A stretch of 64,000 nt of DNA from positions 41,305 to 105,304 of the forward strand of contig BBXU01000593.1 in NCBI GenBank assembly GCA_001598975.1. Reading direction: 5' to 3'. The notes under the pieces were generated by a model that was given only the letters and a program-made list of their open reading frames with translations, was not told the DNA's origin and did no database searches. Position 1 is the first letter of the stretch, and each line of letters begins with the position of its first letter. Made by a program: the position numbers and the translations under genes. Shown here piece after piece: positions 53,123-64,000 of this stretch. Source of the stretch: Parachlorella kessleri (lineage: Eukaryota > Chlorophyta > Trebouxiophyceae > Chlorellales > Chlorellaceae).

Positions 53123-56100
53123 TCAGCATGTGGGCTTGCGGAAGAGGTACATGGGGCGGTCAAACCCGGCGGCGGCGTCCGTGGGCGCTACCTGCAGCCT
53201 CCTGGCCAGGCGGAAGCCCAGTTGGTCAACCAGGAGGTGGGGCAGGTCCTCGGGCCGTAGGGCCAGCTCTTCTAGGCGGTGGAAGTAGGCCGTGGGGGAC
53301 ACGGGCTGCGGCGGAACAAGGTGAGGTGGATCAGGATCAGGAGGAAAATTAGTGAGCCGCGTGCGACGAGGTGTTGGAAAGGGCGGCTAGGTCAGGCATG
53401 CGGGTCTTTGTTGGGCAGCCAACTTACAGTTGCGCACATGGCATGCTTCTATCCTTGCCTGCATGCACATCCCACCTCCTCGGTCAGACCAACTCGCAGC
53501 CGCTGAGCCGCAGATCAACGCACACACACTGGCTGGCTCCCAGGTGTCACAACCGGAACAAAGCCCAGTGCCCGCTTAGCAGACTGCCATCTCACCTGCT
53601 TGCGCATCTTGGCTGCGGCTGCCTTGTATGACTTCCAGGGCTGTGGCTCCAGAAGGAGGCAGCCTCCCGGGGCCAGCAGGCGCCAAAACTTAGCTAGTAA
53701 TGCCTCCAGCCCGGCATCACCGCGGTTCAGGTGCACCCACTTAACCACGCTGCAACACATGCAAAGCAGCCAAACTGTTCCTTGGGGCGACATGGAACGG
53801 AGAGTGGTGCAATTGGAGATGGGGTCAATGGTTCGCAATACTGTTAGGAGCAACTTGGCGCTGCAACACATGCAAAACAGCCAGACGACAGCCGTGTCTT
53901 CCTTGTGCTTTCTAGATAGCAGGCAATGCCAGCAGCCCCTGACCCGCATACACAGTACATACCACTTACTCACATCGAGCACATGCAACGCAGCGGCCGC
54001 ATGAGGCGGAAACACACCTGAGGCATGTGATGGTGTCAAAGCTGGCGGGCTCCCCCTCGCTCTCCAGAAAGTCGGCATGCACAAACCAGGTCTGAGCCAG
54101 CGCAGCATGAGCAGCACGTGCAGCGCTGCGCTCCGCCGGCGACACGCCACCTCGTCGCACCTCCATCAGGCGCACCGCGGCCTGCGACCGCTCGCTGCGC
54201 AGGTGGCTGCATGCGCATGCAGGGTGCCATGTTAGGGGGTTGGATTGGCCGGAACCAGCGCAATTGCTATCAAAGCTGTTCATGAAAGGCAAGGGCTCGG
54301 GCGTGGGTTTGCACGCCAGCCTCCATACTGCGTGTGCTTGTCCCAGCCTCTGACAAAGTAAGACAACTCTCTGCATCGGGCGGGCCAGTGCAATGTGTAT
54401 GGGTAGAATGATGTCTAGAACCCACTGCCCCCCATGCCTTGGCACGACTCAAGCCTCCCACCATCTCTCTGCCCTGCCGGCATAAAGGACCCTCGTTGCA
54501 CTCCTGCACACTCCCACGCCACCTCAGCCATTCTCACGTGCAGGCCTTGCGTATGAGGTGCTCATCGATGTCCACGCCCATCATGCTCCGACAGCCAAAC
54601 TTGGTGGCCATAGCCAGCGTGACCACCCCCTCGTTGCACCCCACATCCAGGCACCGCCGGTTGGCGAACCAGCCGCGCTCAAAGCACTGCAGGGCAGGCC
54701 AGGCGGCAAACTCTGTGATGGGCATGAAGGGCGGCACGAGCAAGACAGGTTTTGCAGCCTCACAAGCTAGCCTTTGAGGACGGACCTCGCATGCGCCCCT
54801 TGGGCGCTTTGTGGCACAGCAAATCCTGCGCAGCGCCGCCAGGTGGGGATGTCAAACTGCCACCTGGGAGTGTGAGGCAGAGGTTGCCACAAGAAGCACA
54901 TCGCCTGAAAACATCCACCAAATGGGTGCTGAAACCCACGTCCTACATACCCCAAAAAACGACACCTGGCTGCGCGTGGCACTGGTAACTGGGTTGGTGG
55001 CAGCCACACCTGCAGTCGTGGGTCCTCGGCAAACGCCTGCCCCAGGCGGTACCCATAGTAGCGGTGGTAGTTGCCGTACACATACACCCGCCGCGGCCGC
55101 TGTGGCGCTCGCCGTACCGGGCCCCCAGAGCCGCCGCCCTGCCCAGCAGCTGCATGCGCTGTGCCTGCTTCCCTGGCTTCACAAGCGTCCCCGCCCTCGC
55201 CCTCGCTGTCAGGGTCGTCAAGGTCTGCCACCAACGCGCCACCTGCTGCAGCCACTTCAGTGTCGCTGTCGCTGTAAACTATGTGATTGCCAAGCCGGCG
55301 CTGGGCCTGAGCTGGGAGCACTGCACAGGCAGCTGCATCCCTACCGGGGCTACCATCAGCAGGAGAAGCAGACACTGTGAGGGTGGAGGTGACGATGGAG
55401 GAGGCTACCAGGCATGTTGCACCACCCAGGTTTGGTCCGGCAGGATGGCTGATGGCTGCTTGTCCACAAGCAGCAGCACATGCTCCAAGTGCCGCATAAC
55501 AGCCAGAGCCTGCTGGGGAGTACGCCGGCCCTGCCAAGGCGCCATTGGCAGGGCAAGCATGCCCTGTTGCCTGTGCTGCTGCTGGTGGTGCTGCTGCTGC
55601 TGCACAACCCAGCAATTCAAGCTGTATGAGGGAGGCTGCATGGGACAAATCAACTCGGGGGCCCAGCATCTCTGGAGGCTGCTGGTCAGCGGCTCCGCTG
55701 TCTGCTTCTGCTTGCTTCCCCTGCCCTGGCGGCTGCTGCTCAGGTAGCTGCCCTGTGGGTGAAGCACCAGCAGGTCCTGCAACAGCTGCTGCAGTTCCCT
55801 GCTCAGCCGAATCACAAGCGAGCCCGCGGCACAACTGCTCCCTGGTTGCTGGCCTGTCCGTCCGTGGCTGGGTGCTGACTGATAGCCTCTGCTCTGCAGC
55901 TGCAGCTCCAGCGTTGAGGCCGGCTCCTGCCTCGTGCAACTGCTTGGCACGCTTATTGCTCTGGCGGGGGAGCCAGGCTTGTGCACCAAGCGGCGCCTCC
56001 CTGAGGCTGCTGTTAGGCACGTCCTGCCCGCTGGGCACCGGTAGTGCTTTAGCCTGCCAGGAACACAGGTCGAGTGGTTGGCGTCGACTATATAGAAACC

Positions 56101-56268
56101 TTGCGTAACGCATGTCCACATGCATGGCTAAGAGATGCATGTCAACAGCTTGCAAGTTCGAGGTACCTGGTCCTCCCCCACTGCAAGAGCCTTATACTGC
56201 TTTGCTAGCTTCTGCCTCCGTTTCTTCTTTTTATTCTTGCTCAGGTGAACTAGCTCACCGCCTTCCAT
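53123..56268 (-). CDS. MEPCE: Bin3/MePCE-family RNA 5'-gamma-phosphate methyltransferase
   Basis: Six exons close into 606 residues: 56167-56268, 55010-56053, 54538-54686, 54018-54206, 53596-53749, 53123-53305. The first exon encodes a Lys/Arg-rich nuclear-type stretch (KNKKKKRRQK). Exon 2 is a 348-residue low-complexity Ala/Gln/Pro-rich region ending with the family entry motif GNYHRYYGYR. The SAM site is CLDVGCNEGVVTLA, then MGVDIDEHLIRKA. VVKWVHLNRGDAG and LLLEPQPWKSYK are the Bin3 signature blocks, and FDRPMYLFRK ends the fold. In animals the enzyme caps 7SK snRNA by methylating its 5' gamma phosphate, and related proteins act on U6 or other Pol III RNAs. Which RNA is modified in a green alga is unknown. 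The start codon is 176 bases from that of the divergent FHIT gene. Confidence 0.94.
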
Positions 56269-56444
56269 GCTGTTGCATCTGAGGGTAAGCAAGTTTGACA
56301 GCTTTTTCGTCGAGCCATTCAGAAAACCGAAGGAGAGTCGACTTCTAGGCTTGAAACTCCTTCCCGCGTTTGCAGCGCCTTGGCAACCTCGATCAAATGC
56401 TACTCCACAGTCATCAATTATCTATTGATCCGCCCTTGCTATCC
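56269..56444. promoter_or_regulatory. bidirectional promoter between MePCE and FHIT
   Basis: The 176 bases between two divergent start codons must hold both 5' UTRs and core promoters. No TATA box inside. Confidence 0.55.
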
Positions 56445-57934
56445 ATGCTTGCAGCAAGGCGTCTTGCCTCATCTACCTGGGCGCCGTCAGCCTGCCGATC
56501 CTTTCTGGGGACAAGGTTCAGAAAGGCCCTCCCACTCCCAAGGGCGGCCGTGCATGCCAGGGTCCTTGCGAGCATGACCGGAGCTGACTTTCAGGCAAGC
56601 TATCACAGCAACCCTAGCTTCTTTTGATCGATGTAGCCCTGTGTGGGTTGTGTTGGCGATGTTCGCCCTTTCACACTGGTGCAGGACTACAAATTTGGCC
56701 CCTGGACTATCCACGCTAGTGAAGTTTTCGTCACCTCACCCCTTTCTTACGGCTTTGTGAACTTGAAGCCGGTGGTGCCAGGTGGGTAGGCCCCCGTTGT
56801 TCCCCTCCATACCTCTTGGGCGACTTTTGCTGGGTTCATGATTTGTCAGGTTTTGCAGTGCTTCTGTGCAGGCCACGTGCTGGTGAGCCCAAAGCGAGTA
56901 GTTGCACGCTTTGCTGAGCTAAGCCCTGAGGAGGTGGCAGATCTCTGGTAAGCCTGGGCTTGCCAAAGGCTTGGTTAGTGAGGCGAGAAGCAACTCCGTG
57001 GCTGACGTGCCACATGTTAGCTTCTGCTTTGCTTGCCTGCCTCTTAAGCCTGGTGGTCAGATGCAAAGCGGTCATTGACACCAACTGATCATACGTCTCG
57101 CAGGTGCCTGTCGCAGCGAGTCGGTGTTGCACTTCAGCCCCATCATAGTGCGGACTCGCTCACCCTCACCATCCAGGTAAAGGCTTCCTTTGAGGAATCT
57201 GCAGTTTTTTTCTCGGAACCTGACTGTGTAAGTGATGGGATGCATGACTCTGTGGGGTCAGCATGGGCCTGGGTAGGCTTGGCTAGCCGACACAAGTACC
57301 CGCTGTAGAAGTGCGATGATTTCTGGGCTTTTAGTGGACCGGCATCGTACACGTCAACAGGGCGGCGCCCAGTGTTAGCTTGGCCAGCAACGCTGCATTT
57401 CCTTGCCTGCCTGCCCGTAGGACGGCCCCTCCTCGGGCCAGACAGTGCCCCACGTACACGTGCACATCCTGCCCCGCAAGCCTGGGGACTTTGAGCAGAA
57501 CGACCAGGTCTACGACGCTATCGACGAGGCGTCTAAGGCCCTGCCACGGTAGGGGCGTCACTTGGCCTCCACATGGGCAGTGTATCTGTGTACAGGAGGT
57601 TGCGCTGTTGTTTGTTCTCTGATAAAACATGCCAAGACTTGCCGCGCGTTGGGTTTGGGCACTGGCTGGCATATTATGATACACAACGGGCCAACTCCCA
57701 ACCTTTGGGAACAGCCATGTCTGGTGTTGTGCACCGTTGTAGTTTGTGTGTCATGGGAAGACGGCCAGACTGCCGTCCGAAGCGGCGCAAAGATTGTGAG
57801 AATGCAAGTCTTGCAAGGCTCGCAGTCAACGGTGCAGGGGTGGCGACCACCTGGACCTGGACAAGGAACGCAAGCCGAGGACACCAGAGGAGATGGCAGC
57901 CGAAGCTGCAGAGCTGCGCAAGCTGTTCCAGTGA
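56445..57934 (+). CDS. FHIT: FHIT-type bis(5'-adenosyl)-triphosphatase, HIT family
   Basis: Six exons close into 206 residues: 56445-56594, 56685-56781, 56872-56947, 57104-57176, 57421-57548, 57838-57934. The HIT triad lies in HVHVHILPR (His143, 145, 147). Other FHIT blocks are [48 protein letters not shown], and the C-terminal [15 protein letters not shown]. The enzyme splits Ap3A-type dinucleotides into AMP plus ADP. The first 43 residues are rich in Arg, Ala, Ser and Leu without acidic residues, like a mitochondrial presequence. A second in-frame ATG at 56574 matches the start of cytosolic FHIT proteins. Intron 1 begins with GC (CAG|GCAAGC), and no GT donor in frame would work before the stop at 56625. 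Confidence 0.95.
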
Positions 57935-58383
57935 GGCTCCCGCTGACATCGCCTCTGCCCTTAGCCAACCCCGGCTAGAGGGCGACAGACAGGCAGTCCG
58001 GGTGCGCCCGGTCCCTTTACATCCCCGGCATTGCAAGGTGGAGCGTACACACACTCCAGGACTTCTGTGGCAACCAGCTATATACCCCATCCATGCTCGG
58101 CTCTGGCCAGGCTGCTCGCGTGTTCCCAGGTGGTCCCTTCGAAGCTGACAAAGGGGCGCAGCGGCGCACAGGCCACGCCTTTGGGCCCCGGATTTGGCCT
58201 CGGACCCCGTGCTGTTCGCCTTGCCGGCTGAAGCCCTGCACAGCCCCAGCAGCCCTGCCAGCACACACGCCACGTCACGCGCCGTTCCTCCTGAGCAGCG
58301 TATCTTACAACAGCGGCAGCAGCAGCAGCAAGCACCTGCCAGCCTGGGTGTGCCTCGGGTTTGTGGGGGAGGGTGGGAGCAGC
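57935..58383. promoter_or_regulatory. FHIT 3' flank and METTL promoter
   Basis: A TATATA word at about 58079-58084, some 300 bases before the METTL start codon, could be a TATA box. No separate gene supported; a longer METTL frame in this stretch lacks an in-frame ATG that fits the family. Confidence 0.4.
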
Positions 58384-60178
58384 ATGGCGGGCGCGTACTA
58401 CTCCTCGGACTTCTCTTGGGAGAGCCGCGTGGGGGAGGGGCAGCAAGCGCTGGCCCGGCAGCAGCGAGAGCTGGCAGAGTGGCAGCAGCAGCAGCAGCAA
58501 CAGCGACAGGAGAACCGTAAGTTAGAGCAGCATGAGGGACATCAGCAGCTGCAGCAGCCTGCACTGGGGCCTTTGACTGATGCCGCCACCCTGCCCACCC
58601 TCGAGGCCGGGCCCGCACCTGTCCATGAATTGCCAGCAGCGGCTGGCGCTACGCTCCTTGGCCAAAACCAGATGGGTGATAGCCCGGCAGATGCCAGTGT
58701 GGGACCCCTCCTAGCCGAGTACGACCGCGGCAGCTGGGAGGAGTTCCACAGCACGCACAGCGAGGCGCGCTTCTTCAAGGAGCGGCGCTACCTGCTCCTG
58801 GAGTTCCCGCAGCTGGCAGTGGCTGACCCGCCCCAACACTTTGTAGAGATTGGCTGCGGCTGCGGATCCTCGCTGCTGCCGGTGCTGCGTGCCAACCCCA
58901 TTTGCAGGTAACCTCACTTGCATGCAGGCGCAGGCCCGGCTGGGCGGGGCCATTTCGGGCTAGTCTGGGGAAGGCGCTGCAGCTACGGTGTATCTTCAAG
59001 GTGGTTGGTAGGTTGGGCTGAAGCCGGGCTTGCAGGTGGTGCATCATGTGCCCAACTCCCGCCTTGGGATTGGCTGCCCTGATGCCCTGCTCTCCCTGCA
59101 CTCGTGCCTCACGCTGCGAAAGAGGGGAGCTGCCTCTCTTGCAGGGTCACAGGGTGTGACATCAGCCCCACAGCAGTGCGGCTTTTCCTGGAGGCAGCAG
59201 CACGCAGCGGCATAGACCCGGCCCGGGTCTCGGCCTTTGCGTGGGATGCAGCGGAGCCTGCCTGTGGCGCCGGCTCGCTGACCTCCCCTACAATGCCGAG
59301 AGCATCAATAGCAGAACTGCAGCCAGGGGCATCGAGCAATGGGCATGATTTTCCCTCGCCGGCCTCAGGAGTGGCGGCTATGAGTGGCACTGGTTGTGGC
59401 AGTTTGGGAACCATTGAAACTCACCAGGAAGCCAGTGCACCTCCGGCCAGTGGCAGCAGCAAAGGCAGCTATAGTGCCAGCCCCCTGGATGGCCTTGGGG
59501 CCGATGCTGCGCTGCTCATCTTCACGCTGTCTGCGCTGGCGCCCCACGAAATGCCTGCCATGCTGCGCTGCGCCTGGGGCGCGCTGCAGCCTGGCGGCCT
59601 GCTGCTCTTCCGTGACTACGGCCGCTTTGACATGGCCCAGCTGCGCTTCCATGGCAGCCAGATGCTGGGAGAGCACTTGTACCGTAGGTAGGCAGGCCGG
59701 CTAAGGAGCAGTACAGCACGGTGGAGGCAGGGTGGCTGGGCATGAGCCCACGTCAAGGGTGGTCGCGTGCTTCCTTGCAGGGGCTTGCCATATAGCCCTG
59801 GGGTTGCTGTAGTGCCTGCTCACCCATGCCAAGCTACTGCCATGCCTTACAAGGTTGGATGTCATGCCGTCCTGTTTGAGGTTACAGCCAGCTGACCCAA
59901 AGCGGCCAGCCACCCGCGTGCATGGCACCCGGCATGCCAGCTTCACTTTCTTGCCACCATCAATGTATGCCAGGTGGCTGCCTACGTGTGTCTGCAGGGG
60001 CGATGGCACCCTAGCATACTTCTTCACGCCTGAGGGACTGTCAAGGCTGGTGGAGGCAGCTGGCTTTGAGACTGTCGAGTGTGAGTACGCGTGTGTGGCT
60101 CTGAGGAACAGGAAGGAAGGGGGCCCTGACATGAGGCGCGTGTTTGTGCATGGCGTCTTCCGCAAGCCGACCGGCTGA
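58384..60178 (+). CDS. METTL2/6-family tRNA N3-methylcytidine methyltransferase
   Basis: Three exons close into 415 residues: 58384-58907, 59145-59687, 59998-60178. The family methylates C32 in the anticodon loop of certain tRNAs. Before the fold is a Gln-rich stretch (about residues 30-60). The family entry WEEFHSTHSEARFFKERRYL is followed by the SAM motif FVEIGCGCGSSLLPVL, the acidic motif CDISPTAV, then LLIFTLSALAPHEM, LQPGGLLLFRDYG and GDGTLAYFFTPEGL. The last segment (MRRVFVHGVFRKP) matches METTL C-termini. An insertion of about 80-90 Ser/Gly/Ala-rich residues lies between FAWDAAEP and GADAALL, within the methyltransferase fold. The start was chosen as the first ATG preceding the Phe/Ser/Trp-containing DFSWE segment. 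Confidence 0.93.
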
Positions 60179-60340
60179 GTGCTGCGCCGTGCTGCGTCTC
60201 CACGCTGTGGTTACTTCTTCTTGAGTGGCATGCATGCAATGGTGGGAATGGATAACGTGTACCTGACAGGGTTGTGCATGGTAAGGCCTTGCATGTCAGC
60301 AGGCTGCGTGAGCTAGCTAGCACTGGGATGTGACCCTTGA

Positions 60341-60345
60341 TGTAA
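60341..60345 (+). terminator. TGTAA poly(A) signal for METTL
   Basis: TGTAA about 160 bases after the stop. Confidence 0.5.
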
Positions 60346-60939
60346 GCCAGCCTGCTTAAAAGTCCACGTTGCCCTACCAGAGGTCTAAATGTGCACGGTG
60401 CTGTGCACTGTTTTTGACCCACGGTAAGGGAGGGTTAGGTGATCCAGTCCAAGACTGTGCCCTTCGCCTGGGCCAGTTAAAGCCTGACACGTCAGCGGCC
60501 TCAAATATATCCCACAGCAGCATGCAGCACCCTGTCAAGCACGTATGGCGCCAAGGCCTGAGAGCAGCAACAGGATTATGAACCTTCTGATTGCTAAACG
60601 TATTGTGAAGCATTGAGAAAGCAACTTGGGACTAGCAAGACACTTGACTACATGCTTTAAGGAAGCGCACAGGCTGGCAACCAATGGGGTGCCAACTGTT
60701 TCCCCTAGCACCGTCAGTAACCATCAGGCTTGGCCTTATAGTAGTAGAGAGCCCCCACAGCTGTCCGCCATCACTTCATTCTGCACTACCCTACCAGCAC
60801 CACAAATGCACGCCGAACAAGGACTGCCCACTAGCTGCCACTGACCCTAACCCTCCTACCTAGCTAAACCAAGCATGCTGCCTAGCCACCAAGACATGGT
60901 GTACCACCACACCCCAATCCGAACGACAAAAGACCCCGG

Positions 60940-60979
60940 CCCTCTGGCAACACACCCAACCCCTCTGGCAACACACCCA
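60940..60979. repeat. 19-bp tandem duplication
   Basis: CCCTCTGGCAACACACCCA occurs at 60940 and 60961, period 21. Confidence 0.85.
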
Positions 60980-61511
60980 CCCAACCAACGTAAGATCCCA
61001 TGCCCCTCAGTGCCACACTGTTGAAGGACGAGACATAAGCCAGGACAGAATGCACATACATAGCCCCATATGCGGGAAGGGCGCCTCAACGCAACATTGC
61101 GCTCGAACAAGCGGATAACGCAAGGGGATTATATAAGTGAGCTGTGAGAAAGAATTGGCCCTGGTTAAGCGAGGATCTCGGCACATGATGGGTCATTGTG
61201 GACAATCAAAAGTAGTCAACTCTCAAAGCGCCCACATCACGCCTGCTCACACGCTCGTACAAAAGAGAGGGCCGCTCACCACCACCATCATCTTTCACAG
61301 TGCCATACAACATGCATTGCTTGGTGGCGCAGGAGTGGCACTAAGTCCGGGGCACACCCCGCCCTTTGCCCCTTTGAGAGCCTAAGAAAGGTGCTGTGTT
61401 GCCGCCACAGCAGGGCATGGAGACTTCCACTAGACGCTGCCAGCAAGCAGCTTGCTTGATAAGCAGCAAGCGGCTGATCTTGCTTTCAAATCCGTCCAGC
61501 CTTTCACGTGC

Positions 61512-64000
61512 TTAATCCGGGGCAACCGGCTGCGCCCCCCCATGGTCAGGCCGCATCCGCATCTGCAAATATGTTATCCACACACTCTCGCAACCAAACA
61601 AGGATGGCTCACACACATCCCCTTGCCAGGAAGTACCGCATCGCCCCCTCCCAGGACTGCTGCGCAGCAGGAGTAGGCCAGGGGCAGCATGTACCCCAGA
61701 TCCCACCAGGCGGTGCCATCCGGTACAGCAGGCACAGCATGCACTGCCCCTTGCAGCCAACCCATGCAATTGCTGTCACCCCCCCCGCCCCCCGCGGGTC
61801 GGTAAGTACAGTATCCTCCAAGTACGGCAGCGGGGGGGCTGGACAATGTTGCACAGCACAGCAGCACGCGGGGGGACTAGCAGGGCCAGTTCATAGCCCT
61901 CCCCTTAGAGCAGCATGCAACACCCACCCACGCACCTGATCCAGCACTGCCTGAAGGGCAGGGTTGACGGTGTTGGGCTGGTCAGTCAGTGGGTCCGGGG
62001 TGCTGATAACAGCAGACCCCGCCCCGCCCGCTGCCCGCCCCTCCTCCGCTGCAGCTGCTGCAGCTGGCGTTCCACCCTGGGCGGCAGATAACCCGGTGGC
62101 CCCGCTGCTGCTGCCGCCCCCCAGGGATGCCGCCGACCCCGGCGCGGGGCCGGGCCCGGCACCGCTGGCAGCAGTGCCACCACTCCTGCCCGTCCTGCTT
62201 GTCCCGCCGCTGCCCCACGACCACCCGCTGTCAAACAGCCGCCCCCGCCAGCCCTTGCCCGCGGCCTTCTTGCCCCTCCCCCCCACCACAGCGGCCGGCG
62301 GCGGCGTCGCCACCGCAAACGCAAACGGGCTCCCGCCGGTGCGCCGCCCCGACCCCAGGCTCCCAAACAGCCCGCCGCCGCCACCGCCGCTGCTGTGGCT
62401 GTGCTGCCCGTAGCTGCCGCTGCTCACCGACGTGCTGGGCAGGTTGCCGCTGGCGCCCGGCGACAGCGTGGAGGGTAGCACCAGGGGCGTGCCGCTGCCC
62501 GCCGTGCTGGGGGCTGCCAGCGAGCCGGCCCGGGACAGGCCGTGGCCGTCGCCGGCGGGAGGCGCGGCCACCAGCCTCGCATACAGCTCGCGTGCTGTGG
62601 GGCGGGTGGCGGGGTCACGCTGCAGCCATGCAGACGCAAATGCTCTCTGAGCAGCCGCGCCCCACAGAGCATGCTTCCAGGCTGGCCGACCCTAAGTTTG
62701 CAGGCTGTCATCCATCAAATGGTTGCTGAGCCATCAAATGGCTCCTGAGCGAGCCTTCGTGATTAGCCAGTGCCATGACCGCGGCTAGTGCGTCCAGCTG
62801 GCAGCCCACCGGGCCCCGCGCACTCAGTGTCACCCCACCACCCCCACCCCCCCTACACCCCCCCACACCTTGAGGCAGTCCTGAATGGCGTCCACCACCT
62901 GCTGGGGGCACTGCTCCGGCACGCGCGGGTCGTGTAGGCAGCCACGCAGCGGCACCTCCTGCGTCGCAAGCTCCTGCACCCAGAAAACACCCCACACCGC
63001 GCCCTCAGCCAACACTCAGCCCTCTGTCAACATGCGTTCAGGCTGGCCGCTCTGCATACGGGCACCCGGCCTCCTGGCAGTGCTTACTTTTGCAAACTAG
63101 CAGGAGGCAGACCAGCGGTGCGCAGAATAACAGCTGCAGACGAGACCTGATGCCTCTTGCAAACCAGGCTGCCCCACAGCCACCCAGGCACCACAAGCAG
63201 CTCACCCTGGGAGGACGTAGGAGGAAAGATGGACCTGCAAGTCGCCCTCAGCTGGCATTGAACACCCACCCCCACCCCTACCCCCACCATGCTCTCACAC
63301 TCGCTGTAGCCTCCACCTTCGGCAACGCCTTGCCGCCCACCCCAGCCCTCATACTCACCCACAGCACGACCCCAAAGGAGAAGATGTCTGCCTTGTCTGT
63401 GATGTCGTGCTCCCCCAGCACCAGCTCCGGCGCCGCCCAGGCCCAGGTGCCCACAAAGCCGTCCGCCTGGTACTCGCCCCCCTCCTCCAGCGCCTGGGCC
63501 AGGCCCACGTCGGCGATCTTGGCGCGGCCCTCACGCGTCAGGAGGATGTTCTGCAAAAAGTGCGGAGGGCGGGGCAGCGGGGAGGGGAATTGATTATGCC
63601 TCGCTGAGGGCAAGCAGGGCATCCCCCACACACAGGGGGTGCAGGTCGGAGTGCGCCCCTGCGCCGGGGGTTGCTGACAGGCCGCAGCATGCTGTGCCCG
63701 CTGCGCGCTTGATACGGCGCACAGTGCGCAGCCAGGCCCCGCCGGACTATGGAGCCTCCATCGCAGCCGGGCCAGGAGCCCGGGCCCGTGCCCCACCCGG
63801 CCGCCCACCTTGCTCTTGATGTCCCGGTGGATGACGTGGCTGTCGTGCAGGAAGGTGAGGCCCCGAAGGATGTCCAGCGCAATGCCCTTGCCCGCACGGT
63901 ACCAGCCAAGCTCGTCGGCGCGGTCGGCAGTCAGCGCGTTGCGCAGATCGCCACCCTGCATGCATGGGGAAGGAGGGGGGGTGGGGGTGGGGGTGGGGGG
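61512..64000 (-). CDS. TKL-like protein kinase, 5' part beyond the window
   Basis: The visible exons run from the edge down: 63809-63955, 63359-63550, 62869-62973, 61936-62619, and a tentative last exon 61512-61562 ending in TAA. The first begins GGDLRNALT, the hinge-side segment of a kinase domain, so the Gly loop and the ATP-anchoring Lys lie to the right of the window. HRDIKSKN is the catalytic loop, IADVGLAQ replaces the usual DFG with DVG while keeping the Asp, and APELVLG and DIFSFGVVLWEL follow. RDPATRPTARELY closes the kinase fold. A long Gly/Ser/Ala-rich tail with a Lys/Arg patch (GRGKKAAGKGWRGR) follows. This looks like the Tyr-kinase-like group that is expanded in algae. Substrate and role are unknown. 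Confidence 0.88.
62712..62749. repeat. 19-bp tandem duplication in a kinase intron
   Basis: CCATCAAATGGTTGCTGAG and a copy with two changes sit side by side. Confidence 0.85.
63967..64000 (+). repeat. G-rich tract at the window edge
   Basis: Repeated GGGGGT units. On the kinase strand this is a C-rich pyrimidine tract just before the acceptor of the first visible exon. Confidence 0.7.

Larger units (their letters stand above)
60179..61511. other. convergent 3' flanks, no gene
   Basis: Between METTL and the kinase. Contains short CCCTAACC words near 60843 and a 19-bp tandem duplication. No gene supported. Confidence 0.4.

Noticed and set aside
55064..55747. 227-residue plus-strand frame opposite MePCE exon 2
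   Set aside because: Antisense of low-complexity coding sequence; the minus strand fits a continuous gene.
60842..60852. CCCTAACCCT telomere-like word
   Set aside because: Only about one and a half units, within chance in this sequence.

Overview
The window looks like nuclear DNA of a green alga (core Chlorophyta). The genes are GC-rich and full of short exons joined by GT-AG (and two GC-AG) introns. All sixteen genes have eukaryotic homologues, several of algal or plant type (RBL13-like rhomboid, OPR-type organelle RNA factor, plant-type photolyase-like protein, FAS1/PAN wall protein). Seven gene ends are followed by TGTAA, the usual chlorophyte poly(A) signal. All three stop codons appear to be used, so the code is standard. 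I cannot name the species.

Layout: a secreted or ER amidase (+, 0.3-4.5 kb); a CDC14 phosphatase (-, 5.8-9.6 kb); a 2-kb divergent promoter region; a 1,366-residue OPR-like helical repeat protein (+, 11.7-19.5 kb); an RBL13-type rhomboid protease (-, 20.1-21.8 kb) followed by a second rhomboid-like protein without catalytic residues (-, 23.1-24.4 kb); an orphan gene (+, 25.9-27.0 kb); splicing factor RBM22/Cwc2 (-, 28.6-31.9 kb); a photolyase/DASH-cryptochrome-like protein lacking most of the FAD domain (-, 32.3-34.7 kb); a KDM4-type JmjC histone demethylase (+, 35.3-40.4 kb); a secreted LRR protein (-, 41.6-44.3 kb) head to head with a secreted FAS1/PAN protein (+, 44.5-48.1 kb); an ETNPPL/AGXT2-like class-III PLP enzyme (+, 48.7-52.0 kb); a Bin3/MePCE RNA-cap methyltransferase (-, 53.1-56.3 kb) head to head with FHIT (+, 56.4-57.9 kb); a METTL2/6-type tRNA m3C methyltransferase (+, 58.4-60.2 kb); and a TKL-like kinase cut by the right edge (-).

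For ten genes I traced every exon and the reading frame closes across all introns (amidase, RBL13-like, OPR-like, orphan, RBM22, KDM4, aminotransferase, MePCE, FHIT, METTL). For the other six some ends or junctions are approximate, as noted. There is no operon-like organisation. Several neighbours share RNA or chromatin themes, but the functions look independent. I saw no tRNA, rRNA, CRISPR array or intact transposon.
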